A stretch of DNA of 64,000 bases, from positions 1-64,000 of the forward strand of contig JBAZNL010000001.1 in assembly GCA_041649275.1 (NCBI GenBank). Reading direction: 5' to 3'. A program made the translations under genes and the position numbers. Positions 8,621 to 17,632 of the stretch are shown one piece after another. Position 1 is the stretch's first letter. Each line of letters opens with the position of its first letter. The stretch is from Candidatus Izemoplasmatales bacterium (GTDB taxonomy: Bacteria; Bacillota_I; Bacilli_A; Izemoplasmatales; Hujiaoplasmataceae). The notes under the pieces are model-generated. The model saw only the letters and a program-made list of their open reading frames with translations, ran no database searches and had not been told where the DNA came from.

Positions 8621-9859
8621 TTAAGTGTTTTCCTTAATGACTACACTAACATAACGAGAAATATTATCCATTACTTCTTTTTGTATATGATAATCTGGAA
8701 AATTTAATATTATTGTCCCTATTGCTTCATTTGCGCCACAAAAACCTCCAACATTGGATCCGCATGTTATCCATATGTCGACTTCAATAATATATCTTTT
8801 TATATCGTCGTTTATCCATAAACTCTCATAAACACCAGGTTTACTGCTGTGAAGTATTATTTCAGCCCACCATCCACGATATGGCTTTTGTTCAATAACC
8901 TCAATTGGCAACCCTACAGCAGCTCGAACTGAGTTACTCACAAGATCTACTCCTGTTGCATACTTAATGCATTCAGCCAATCTGTTACCCCCCCCCCGTG
9001 GAGAACATTCCATAATATATGCCTTTCCATCAATACACACTCTAGACTCTATATTGTATATTGATGTTCCCATTTTCAGTAAAGTAAGCACCCTTTGAAT
9101 CTCGCTAATCAACACACTCTCATTCGCAGCAGATATTGATGATGGCCATGTATATGCAGAGGGGGTAAAGGGATTTATAGCGTTTTTGTCAAAGTGTTGT
9201 GCATTGAATGAGACGAAAACTAGTTCACCGTTTATCGAAAAGCAATCCGTATCAGAAGCGAACCCTTCTTGCATAAGAAAATCTTCAATAATGAATTCCT
9301 TTGAGATTGAAAATGACAAAGCGTGTTCAATGCTTTTTTTCAGTATCGTCGGATTATCTACCTTAGTTACACCTTTACTACCAGCTGAATCAGTAGGCTT
9401 AACAATTACCGGCCAATGAAATAAACCAGTATCGCCAATAGCGTCATCCACTGATGTGTAGCTCTTTGCTGTGGGTACATTAAAGCCATTAGCTGCTAAA
9501 AAACGTCTAAATTTTCCTTTATTCTGCAAAATCGCAACGGATTCATAAGGCCCACATGATGGCAAGTGTAATAATTCTGCAACATATGCAGCCGTTAATA
9601 CTCCTGGATCACATGCGAACGACATAATTCCATCAATGCGCAGTCGGATTGCTGCATTTAATATTGCGTCTTTATCAATTACGCTCGCATTGCAATACTC
9701 ATCAGAGTACCTATGTGCGAAATTGTCTGGTTTGTTATCACAAGTTATGACATATATATTCATTTCATGTGCAGCCATAATTACAGGTACAGCATAACGC
9801 AGTCCACATAGCAACATCAATCTTTTCACTCTATCACTCCTGACATTTTCACTAGTCAT
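8621..9859 (-). CDS. ATP-grasp domain ligase
   Basis: A 412-residue ATP-grasp enzyme. The N-terminal pre-ATP-grasp Rossmann-like part is followed by WPVIVKPTDSAGSKGV (residues about 148-163), FIIEDFL, and the metal-binding YIMECSPRGGGNR. ATP-grasp enzymes in polysaccharide loci usually make an amide or peptide bond, for example adding an amino acid to a sugar amine or acid. Here it overlaps the flippase gene by four bases and abuts the DegT-like gene, so it probably decorates the ulosonic or amino sugar. The RGGGN codons form a run of ten G (plus 8988-8997), an unusually long homopolymer for a coding region. Confidence 0.8.
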   Translation of the reverse strand: MTSENVRSDRVKRLMLLCGLRYAVPVIMAAHEMNIYVITCDNKPDNFAHRYSDEYCNASVIDKDAILNAAIRLRIDGIMSFACDPGVLTAAYVAELLHLPSCGPYESVAILQNKGKFRRFLAANGFNVPTAKSYTSVDDAIGDTGLFHWPVIVKPTDSAGSKGVTKVDNPTILKKSIEHALSFSISKEFIIEDFLMQEGFASDTDCFSINGELVFVSFNAQHFDKNAINPFTPSAYTWPSSISAANESVLISEIQRVLTLLKMGTSIYNIESRVCIDGKAYIMECSPRGGGNRLAECIKYATGVDLVSNSVRAAVGLPIEVIEQKPYRGWWAEIILHSSKPGVYESLWINDDIKRYIIEVDIWITCGSNVGGFCGANEAIGTIILNFPDYHIQKEVMDNISRYVSVVIKENT

Positions 9860-11265
9860 TCATCATTTTTCTTTTTCACTAATACGTTATTAAGTAACCG
9901 ACTTTTATGAAGAATTAATCCATAAATCAATACTATTATTGCCGTTAGTAGCCACCGAGTTTTAAAATTCTCTTGTGTTATGTAGCCGACTGTGACCACA
10001 GCCATGATAATCAATCCTTGGAGAATAAAAACAATGTTTGGGAACATGTGCGTATACTGTATCTTTGTCGATACACTTTGCATTATGAACAGAACCATAT
10101 ATGCGATGGCAGATGATATCGCGGCGCCAATTGCACCAAATTTCGGTATTAGCATATAGTTTAGAAGCAATGTCACCACTAATGCTAATAGAGAACTTGC
10201 CGCAATCATTCGTGTTTTTTTTGTATAGTACATCGCATTAATTGGCAACCCAGAAACCGCCTTAAAAAATGTCCCCCCAACGAGAAAGGGAATGACTCCT
10301 ATTGCCGGCCAATATGCATCATTAATGAAGACTTTTACAACCTCAGGTGATAAGAAAATTATTCCACACGATAATAGTACACATGTCCAAGTGTAAATTT
10401 TTGAATATTTGTTTATTTGTATATAGTCCCCTTTTTGAGCCATTCGATAAAACCATGGAATCCAAGTGTTTTCCATTGCTGTAGTAAATGCAAATGCAAT
10501 CGATCCAAAACTACATGCAACACTATATATACCTGTGTCCGAGACGCCTCGAATAGAAGTAAGCATTGTTCTATCAATTTGGTTAAGAAGGACCAATGTC
10601 AATCCATGAAAAACTAAAGGCAATGAATATTTGATTGCGTACTTCCAATTTGCTAATGATACCAATTGTTTTCCTCGTAGCAAAAGGATGATCGTATAAA
10701 TAAAGCCAACAAAGCCAATTGTTGACAAGATGCCTACGATGCGTCCCATATATGGTATTGTGGGATAAATTCTTATCAACATTATCGATAAGGGTATCGC
10801 TAATAAATTAGGCATTATGAGAAGCATAGACCTTTTTACATACTTCATTTCGACCATGTATCGAAGTGATACCATGCTGATTATGCATCCAAAAAACGCA
10901 TGAAGTAAACAGAATATCGTAAGTATATGGTATTCATCGGGTAGAAAGAACTTTGAAATGATACCAACTACTACTGAGACTAGTAGCGCGATAATTATCT
11001 GGAGGGTTACTAGTGAGGATACATATGAATCCAACTTATCCTTGTAGTCAATAACTGCAAATCGTACCGAACTTCCCAACGACAAAGAGATAAATACCGA
11101 GAAGATACTAACATATGAGAGATATGTACTAACTATTCCATAATCAGCCGGAGAAAGCACACTAGTAAAAACTGGTAATAGGAAGAAATCTATTGCCTTT
11201 TCAAAGATATTCGCAATCAAATAGAATGTTGTGATCTTTATGGCAAGTGTCGCATTTTTGCTCAT
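9856..11265 (-). CDS. wzx: Wzx-type polysaccharide flippase
   Basis: A 469-residue, strongly hydrophobic protein with about 12-14 predicted transmembrane segments from start to end and the PVFTSVLSPADYGIVS segment typical of the MATE/MOP-superfamily repeat-unit exporters near residue 31. It would flip the undecaprenyl-linked repeat unit across the cytoplasmic membrane. It is placed between a glycosyltransferase and the ATP-grasp gene (four-base overlap with the latter). Together with Wzy at 13438 it shows that this is a Wzx/Wzy-dependent rather than an ABC-transporter pathway. Confidence 0.88.
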   Translation of the reverse strand: MSKNATLAIKITTFYLIANIFEKAIDFFLLPVFTSVLSPADYGIVSTYLSYVSIFSVFISLSLGSSVRFAVIDYKDKLDSYVSSLVTLQIIIALLVSVVVGIISKFFLPDEYHILTIFCLLHAFFGCIISMVSLRYMVEMKYVKRSMLLIMPNLLAIPLSIMLIRIYPTIPYMGRIVGILSTIGFVGFIYTIILLLRGKQLVSLANWKYAIKYSLPLVFHGLTLVLLNQIDRTMLTSIRGVSDTGIYSVACSFGSIAFAFTTAMENTWIPWFYRMAQKGDYIQINKYSKIYTWTCVLLSCGIIFLSPEVVKVFINDAYWPAIGVIPFLVGGTFFKAVSGLPINAMYYTKKTRMIAASSLLALVVTLLLNYMLIPKFGAIGAAISSAIAYMVLFIMQSVSTKIQYTHMFPNIVFILQGLIIMAVVTVGYITQENFKTRWLLTAIIVLIYGLILHKSRLLNNVLVKKKNDE

Positions 11266-11298
11266 ATATTTGTGCTCCGGTTGTTGATTATTAAGTAA

Positions 11299-12561
11299 TT
11301 AGAGATTTGGTTTTTTCAATCTTTTTTTTATTTCGTGAAGTCGATATTGCATCTTCACAAAAACACTGCCTCCAAACACATGTCCAATAACTTTGTATAG
11401 CACTAATTTTAACCGTCTATTGTGAATATTGTTAATATCATAGTATTCATTTTTTTCAGTACTCTTTGTAAAAAAACTCAATTGCCGAGTAAATTCCAAA
11501 TTATAGTCGTCAAAATCATATTCCATGCCAAGAGTAGGATTTTTATCGCAGTATTTTTCGATCAAGATCAAATCCAAAAGATTGGACAAAGATGTCTCGT
11601 CACTAGGCCTTTCCTTACTATCAAATAACAGACTTGTCGTTGTATAGTTCAAAATGCCCATTGGTCTTCCAGAAATCGCATCAATGCAAATGGTAGGTCG
11701 CATCTCTCTCATGGACACCAACGCGCTACCGGCGGACGAAATAAAACAATCAATCCTGCTGATTAGTGTCAATGGTATTGGAAATATATATCCTGTGATT
11801 AGTAAATTAATATTTTTTACTCTGTTGACCTCGGTTTGTATTTTTTGAATCGCATCTATGGATCCCCCCCCGATTAGGACAAGATTAATTATGCAATCCA
11901 TTTTATTCTTAGCATATTCGACGATTTCGTGAATCGTTCGGCTCAAATATGGTTTATCAAGTCGGCCAATGCTTCCAAGAGTATAATCAGCTTCGGGTAT
12001 TGTATTATGAAATGTTGTCGATACATCTTGAACCACATTTGTACAGTAAGCTCTAATGCTTGCTGATTCACCGTCATCTTGTATGGGGATATTTGAAAAT
12101 ATCTTTGAAACAATCTCTTTACTAATTACAAAAAACTCTCTCCTTGTATATTTATAATATAAAAAATCATTCTCTGCTTGGGTATGCTCATGTTGCTCTT
12201 GAAGATCCACGCAAATATGTTTAGCGTTAAACCTCTCTGCAAGAATTTCCCCCCACTCTGCGCATATAATTCCGTTGCTTTCTATATATACTTTTTCACC
12301 GTTGATAGTTATTGAGTTATGAATATCGCGTAATACTCTATTTCTCTCAGCCGAACAAAAAATTAACGGGCTAAAGCGAAGTAGTGGCTGCCTCAGACGG
12401 TAGTATTGTGCTAGAGGTTGAAGCATAACCGTCCCTTCTTGATAGCTAACCACATATGTGTCGTAATTCATTTTTTTTAAGAAGTCTATCTTATTTGATA
12501 TATATTGCTCTGCACCGCCAACATTACATATAGAATGTGTTAAGAATATGTATGTGTTCAC
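11299..12561 (-). CDS. Glycosyltransferase, GT4-like
   Basis: A 420-residue protein with the GGAEQY motif near residue 16, which is the usual start of GT-B fold family 4 glycosyltransferases, and a nucleotide-sugar-binding half with LVLIGGGSID and a later E-rich segment. It probably adds one sugar of the repeat unit at the cytoplasmic face. Its start overlaps the end of the next gene by one base. A run of eight G (plus 11864-11871) encodes the Gly-Gly-Gly of the donor-site motif, so slippage there would destroy the enzyme. Donor and acceptor are unknown. Confidence 0.75.
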   Translation of the reverse strand: MNTYIFLTHSICNVGGAEQYISNKIDFLKKMNYDTYVVSYQEGTVMLQPLAQYYRLRQPLLRFSPLIFCSAERNRVLRDIHNSITINGEKVYIESNGIICAEWGEILAERFNAKHICVDLQEQHEHTQAENDFLYYKYTRREFFVISKEIVSKIFSNIPIQDDGESASIRAYCTNVVQDVSTTFHNTIPEADYTLGSIGRLDKPYLSRTIHEIVEYAKNKMDCIINLVLIGGGSIDAIQKIQTEVNRVKNINLLITGYIFPIPLTLISRIDCFISSAGSALVSMREMRPTICIDAISGRPMGILNYTTTSLLFDSKERPSDETSLSNLLDLILIEKYCDKNPTLGMEYDFDDYNLEFTRQLSFFTKSTEKNEYYDINNIHNRRLKLVLYKVIGHVFGGSVFVKMQYRLHEIKKRLKKPNL

Positions 12562-13445
12562 TATGTATTTACCTTATTTTTTTTACTTGTTTTAAGTAGT
12601 TCATCTAAATTGACTCGGGGGAAAATTTCTAGTTTACCCCCTCGAGTAGCGTTGTATACCTTTATGCCGTTTTTATCTGTGAATTTTTTTGCGACTGAAT
12701 ACGCAGAGAATAGTCTATCAGTCGCAGTTTGAAAAGTTGGGTCATTCGTCCCGTGCTCAATGAAATGCTTTTTCTCGCCAAGATAACTACTGTCTGCTCC
12801 AAGCAAGTATATCTCGGTAAACCCCATATATATAGCTAGTTGCATAATGGAATACGTTATCGAGTAACCATCATAGACAGTGGCATAACAGTCCCGACTA
12901 AACTTTGCAAAATACTTCGTTTTATAAATTAATTCGTACATGTGATAAGCCCAGGAAGTATGGAACATAACCCAATTCTCCGGTAATACATAGTGTCTTG
13001 AGAACTCAAGCGGGATGAAGACTTGTCCATTATCAGTTGTATACACACTCTCTTTTATTCTTTCGAAGACCGACAAATCTTGTATAGCGTAAAAATCCGG
13101 TTTCCATCTAGTCTTTTCGTGTATCAAGCTAATAGAATTCATTCCAAATGAATACTCATTTTCTAACTTTTCTAGATCGCTAATCAGTAAGCTTGGTCCA
13201 GTGCAAATGATGAAACATCTTTTACCCATATATTGACCTTTTAGTGCTCGTAACGCTTTAAAGCGCCTATCAGCGTAACCACAACGTCTTGGGATTGTGC
13301 TAATCGCCTGTAGGATTGAATGAAGTTTCTGAATTGCGAAAATCGCATACTGCTTCATTCTATGCAGTAATCCAGAAAAAATAGAATAATGGTAGATTCG
13401 AAAAATTAGTGAACCCGCTTTTTGTTTGATATTTCTTCTACCCAT
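12561..13445 (-). CDS. DUF115/MptE-like protein, possible ulosonyl/sialyl-type transferase
   Basis: About 294 residues. I place the start at the ATG at 13445, which has a strong AGGGGGG site and overlaps the Wzy gene by eight bases. After a basic N-terminal segment, CFIICTGPSL (residues about 75-84) matches the GNGPSL-type nucleotide-binding loop of DUF115 and GT42-like sialyltransferases, followed by FGMNSI, FYAIQDLSVF and IYLLGADSSYLGEKKHF. The same fold is fused to the aldolase at 5361. In a locus that appears to make a CMP-ulosonic acid, this protein is a good candidate for the transferase that uses it. Membership in MptE pyrophosphokinases is the alternative. Confidence 0.65.
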   Translation of the reverse strand: MGRRNIKQKAGSLIFRIYHYSIFSGLLHRMKQYAIFAIQKLHSILQAISTIPRRCGYADRRFKALRALKGQYMGKRCFIICTGPSLLISDLEKLENEYSFGMNSISLIHEKTRWKPDFYAIQDLSVFERIKESVYTTDNGQVFIPLEFSRHYVLPENWVMFHTSWAYHMYELIYKTKYFAKFSRDCYATVYDGYSITYSIMQLAIYMGFTEIYLLGADSSYLGEKKHFIEHGTNDPTFQTATDRLFSAYSVAKKFTDKNGIKVYNATRGGKLEIFPRVNLDELLKTSKKNKVNT

Positions 13446-14766
13446 GAAGTACCCCCCTGATGTGCCCCTTCGTATTTCTTTCGTCAAGAACAACTATCAT
13501 AATTGGCATAAATATATAGACAACATACAAGACATTTTCAAGCAGGACATCATTGAAAAACGAATATAATATGAACACAGCGATGATTGCTAATAACTGT
13601 CTTTTTATGATCTTCGACTTAGGTAATGCCAAGATCTTCTTGAATATTTCGTATAACAGGTTATATAAAATGAAACCTCCAATAATCCCATATTCTGCAA
13701 AAACATCTATTAGCTCGGAATGGTCCCCAACGCCATAGTTGACCAGTTCAAAAAACGATTCCCCATGAACCTTTTCTCCAACTCCGTAAATAAAGTTGCT
13801 TAGGCCACCGAAGAATGTTGATATGCTAGTTTGAGCAAGTTGAAACCGAAGTGCAATGCTTTCGTTTCCAGTATTTAGAAACGATGTATTACCTTCAACT
13901 ATTCGTACTATATCATTAAATCTTTCGATCATTCGCGAAGATGTGATCGAAGTAGTAACAAATCGTACAATAGGAACTATTTCAATAAATACTAGAATTA
14001 GAATAAGCAAAATACATAGACCCCGTAAAAGAACAGAAAAACTATTCGAATTACGGTAAGACAGCGCAAGAATAGCAAAAAGCAATAGCGACAAAAATAC
14101 AAAAGCTGTTGCTCTTGGATTACCATAAACAACAAAATACCCCGCACATAAAGAAAATGCTATAAACATTATTTTCATAGCGATTTTTGTTGTATTAATG
14201 ATTGCCACGACACAGACACCAATAAAAAATATCAGTAGTGTTACGAAATCGGTACTACCTGCATTTGTCAATCTTGATATATCACCTAAAATATTAAGGT
14301 TTATAAAGATTGTTGGATCAGTAATGTATAAGGAGATATTGTTTATCGTGTTTAGGATAATTACATATACAAATATGGACGCCAATAATTTCATTTCCGC
14401 AAAATTGTAGTAGCTCAGAATGAAAACCATAATGACAGGAATGAAATATAAAGTTAGTCTGTCAATATATACTTTCCAAATCAAATTTGAGACACCAGTT
14501 GCCCGCATGACATATTGCATGATTGCCCACGCAACTGTCCAAACAATAATTTTATCCATTTTGACAAAACTGAAGTGTATATCATTTGTGATAATCGCGG
14601 ATACGCCCCATAACAAGAAAATTCCAAAGTTAATCTGCAATGAGAAATTCCTTGACAGATACGGAGTAATTGAAATAATCGCCAATGCAGAGGTCAAGAT
14701 TATGTTTGGAAGATACTTCAATCGGACACTTTTTGAAGTGCTGTTGACACCACCTTGCCCACGCAT
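13438..14766 (-). CDS. wzy: Wzy-type O-antigen/capsule polymerase
   Basis: About 442 residues with ten or more hydrophobic segments and a long extracellular loop in the second half (GVGEKVHGESFFELVNYG, then GDHSELIDVFAEYGIIGG). The pattern HSELIDVFAEYGIIGG is typical of the Wzy_C/O-antigen ligase fold. The start at 14766 is chosen because AAGGAGGAG lies just before it; the longer frame upstream has no such site. It polymerises repeat units on the outer side of the membrane and pairs with the flippase at 9856. Confidence 0.85.
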   Translation of the reverse strand: MRGQGGVNSTSKSVRLKYLPNIILTSALAIISITPYLSRNFSLQINFGIFLLWGVSAIITNDIHFSFVKMDKIIVWTVAWAIMQYVMRATGVSNLIWKVYIDRLTLYFIPVIMVFILSYYNFAEMKLLASIFVYVIILNTINNISLYITDPTIFINLNILGDISRLTNAGSTDFVTLLIFFIGVCVVAIINTTKIAMKIMFIAFSLCAGYFVVYGNPRATAFVFLSLLLFAILALSYRNSNSFSVLLRGLCILLILILVFIEIVPIVRFVTTSITSSRMIERFNDIVRIVEGNTSFLNTGNESIALRFQLAQTSISTFFGGLSNFIYGVGEKVHGESFFELVNYGVGDHSELIDVFAEYGIIGGFILYNLLYEIFKKILALPKSKIIKRQLLAIIAVFILYSFFNDVLLENVLYVVYIFMPIMIVVLDERNTKGHIRGVLHG

Positions 14767-15117
14767 AATTTCTCCTCCTTCAACGTTACAATAACACACA
14801 ACATATTGTCTATACCGGCCCAACATTGAGTATAACAATCAGAGAGTGATGTAATACCTTTTTGTGTCACGAGTCGGTTTTATGTATATTTTCCACAATA
14901 CAAATGATCTGTACCGTAGCACACTTCACATTTTTTTAGATTTTTTCATATGGAACTCATCGAATAGTATGCGTGAGAGAATATTTCATATAAACACTCC
15001 CAGCGTTATCCATTGAGAAAATCTATTATTTTACACTATTGGGTGGTACACCTATTTTGTAACTCCATCACAAGAAGGTCATTTATGAGAAAGGGGTTTA
15101 ATCACCTTAGTTGCGAA
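14767..15117. other. Non-coding gap within the operon
   Basis: About 350 AT-rich bases between the polymerase and the mannose-1-phosphate guanylyltransferase gene. I find no gene, no clear hairpin terminator and no confident promoter in it. Confidence 0.35.
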
Positions 15118-16401
15118 TTATTCTATATGGACTTCAATAATGTGAGCCTGTTGAGCAGCGATAAAATGATACTCCTTATTTGGATGCAATAATAATGAGA
15201 ACCCCGGGAAAATACCTATGGATTCTCCATCAACCGAACACCATCCCTTTCCATCAATAACCGTCAATGAGGTACTATATGCCGATTGTATACTGCGAAT
15301 GAAAGTGTGCCCGGAATAAATGATTATGTGTTTTGTTTTTATTACTTTACCGTTTGACTTCAACGTATCTACAACCTTACTACTACCCCATTCAAACTCT
15401 TCATATAACGGGTGCCCACAAATATCGCCAACATAATGCTTGAGTTTTTCACTTGCTTGTTTATCGGAAACCAGAATTCCATCAGGGTTTGCGACAATAA
15501 TCAAATTATTGAGTCCAAGTGCAACAATCGGCAATGATAACTCGCTAATAACATTAGTGTTGACACAACCTTCACCAAATATCACCTGTCCAATTGACGT
15601 TTCATTAAGTGAGTTTGATAAAGCATTCCAAGTTCCCATGTCATTCCATGATCCCGAATATCGAACGACCTTTATACTTGTTTCCTTTTCTACTATTGCA
15701 TAATCAAAGGATATTTTCTGTATACTTTCATATGAACTACATAATTGATTATAGTTGCTTGTGCCAAACATTTCTGCCGCTTTTTTTAAAACATATTGAA
15801 CTTGATAAGCAAAAACCCCTGCGTTCCAAAGAGCACCTCTTGTTATATATTCTTTTGCGACATCGATGTTTGGCTTTTCCATAAACAACTCGACCGAATC
15901 AATATGACTATTACTTTTCGGAATTATGTATCCATATTTCTCACTCGGATATGAAGGTTCGATTCCCAGTAGAATCAGTTTTGTATCATCCTTTTTTGCC
16001 TGTTCTTCCAGTTCCATGAATGTGTTAAAGTAATCATCTTCGACCATAGCGTCGACAGGACAAACGATGACTACATCATCAAGAGACAAACGAAGTACGT
16101 CATGTTGATATGCTGTTGCTAATGCGATTGCTGCAAATGTGTCTTTACGACACGGTTCAACCGAAATATTCACTTCGGCACCAAGTTGGTTTTTAATCAA
16201 TGGGACTTGGGTTCCTGAAGTCGCAATAGTAATCACAGCATGGGGATCTGTTTTATTTATTTGTCGATATATTCGCTGTAACATAGATTCATATGTTCCA
16301 TCCGGTTTTTTTAATACCTTCAAGAATTGCTTTGACCTCACCTCGTTCGATAGAGGCCATAACCTCTTGCCTGAACCGCCAGAAAGTATCACTATATTCA
16401 T
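15118..16401 (-). CDS. manC: Mannose-1-phosphate guanylyltransferase
   Basis: A 427-residue nucleotidyltransferase that makes GDP-mannose from mannose 1-phosphate and GTP. The N-terminal GGSGKRLWPLSNEVRSKQF is the ManC signature, FMEKPN and GALWNAGVF follow at the expected places, and the C-terminal third has a cupin-like beta region (FPGFSLLLHPNKEYHF). The isomerase motif of bifunctional ManC proteins is not clearly intact, so I expect only the guanylyltransferase activity. GDP-mannose may serve directly as donor for the neighbouring GT4 transferases. Confidence 0.88.
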   Translation of the reverse strand: MNIVILSGGSGKRLWPLSNEVRSKQFLKVLKKPDGTYESMLQRIYRQINKTDPHAVITIATSGTQVPLIKNQLGAEVNISVEPCRKDTFAAIALATAYQHDVLRLSLDDVVIVCPVDAMVEDDYFNTFMELEEQAKKDDTKLILLGIEPSYPSEKYGYIIPKSNSHIDSVELFMEKPNIDVAKEYITRGALWNAGVFAYQVQYVLKKAAEMFGTSNYNQLCSSYESIQKISFDYAIVEKETSIKVVRYSGSWNDMGTWNALSNSLNETSIGQVIFGEGCVNTNVISELSLPIVALGLNNLIIVANPDGILVSDKQASEKLKHYVGDICGHPLYEEFEWGSSKVVDTLKSNGKVIKTKHIIIYSGHTFIRSIQSAYSTSLTVIDGKGWCSVDGESIGIFPGFSLLLHPNKEYHFIAAQQAHIIEVHIE

Positions 16402-17564
16402 TATTCTTCTGTTCCCTTCATAGCATTAATAATCTCGGCAAGTTTTAGTGCCCCTCTACTTGTCTCATACTTTTCGCTAAATAGAGCTTTCGCCGAACAC
16501 ATGATTTTTTCTTTTTCATTCGGCGACATTAGAATATATTCTGTCATACTTTTTGCAAACGTCTTTGCATCATCTGCTATAAAACCATTCACACCATGTT
16601 GTATGTCGTAACCTATTGCACCATACGATGTTGTGATGACCGGCTTGCAATATGACATCGCCTCAGCGATCTTCACCTTCATACCAGACCCGCCGAATAT
16701 TGGTACAATAACCATATCACACCATTCAAGATAGTCACTCATTGAGTCCGGCGTGTCAATCAGGGTAATATTATGCGCATTGCATAGGTGTCGCATTTTC
16801 TCGTTAGGCCTTGAGCCCGCGATAGTAAGTGCATATGTTTCAGTGATACTTGATAAAACCTCACTAAACATCCAGTAAATTCCCTCAACATTTGCCCCAT
16901 ACCATAATGAGCCCGTAATCAAAAAATGAGTCTTGCCATCGATGTGACCGGGTCCACATTTGGTCGACATCGGTTCATCAATACATATAGGGACAACGTC
17001 GATACAGTCTTTGCTAATATGGTAAACATCACATAGACGTCGCTTATCATCATGTGTAAGTGTGATTACTTGATTAACATTATGAAGGATATACTTTTCG
17101 TGTGCTTTAACAATAGAGATAATAATGAATTTTATCAACGTGCGGTGCGTATGGTATTCATATGACGCATAATCTAACTCCACATTATGAGACCTAACTA
17201 TAATCTTTGTTTTTGGTGCTCTTCTATGAATATCTTTAACCACATAGTGCAATTTAGTAAATTCGAGATAAACAATATCATACCTTGAGAAATCTAATTG
17301 TTTACTTAATTTCTTCCACGAGATGTATCTTTTGTTTAATACTAAATGGCTAAGAGTAACGATAATCCCGATCCATGATGTTGATGCTTGAAGTTCATAT
17401 ATTGTAGTATAAAATTCCCGTATTTTTTTGTCATCTATCGCTGGGCCAATATAATCGATTGTGTTATTTTTATCGCTACATAGCATTTCAGTTGATTGTA
17501 GTACACATATTTGCCCTCCAGATTTTCGCCCAGGAACCTCAGGAGTGATATGAAGGATTTTCAC
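16401..17564 (-). CDS. Glycosyltransferase family 4 protein
   Basis: A 387-residue GT-B fold glycosyltransferase. It begins MKILHITPEVPGRKSGGQIC, the usual acceptor-side loop, has LEFTKLHYVVK and VRSHNVE in the middle, and ends with a donor-binding region: FGGSGMKVKIAEAMSYCKPVITTSYGA, in which E of KIAEAM is the family EX7E-type residue. It shares one base with the start of the ManC gene, so both are co-translated. Mannosyltransferase activity is plausible because GDP-mannose is made next door, but it is an inference. Confidence 0.82.
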   Translation of the reverse strand: MKILHITPEVPGRKSGGQICVLQSTEMLCSDKNNTIDYIGPAIDDKKIREFYTTIYELQASTSWIGIIVTLSHLVLNKRYISWKKLSKQLDFSRYDIVYLEFTKLHYVVKDIHRRAPKTKIIVRSHNVELDYASYEYHTHRTLIKFIIISIVKAHEKYILHNVNQVITLTHDDKRRLCDVYHISKDCIDVVPICIDEPMSTKCGPGHIDGKTHFLITGSLWYGANVEGIYWMFSEVLSSITETYALTIAGSRPNEKMRHLCNAHNITLIDTPDSMSDYLEWCDMVIVPIFGGSGMKVKIAEAMSYCKPVITTSYGAIGYDIQHGVNGFIADDAKTFAKSMTEYILMSPNEKEKIMCSAKALFSEKYETSRGALKLAEIINAMKGTEE

Positions 17565-17632
17565 TATTGTGCCCTCCCGTACTTGATGAGTATGAGCCGG
17601 TATTTGAATTGATTCAACCGTATGAATCCGAT

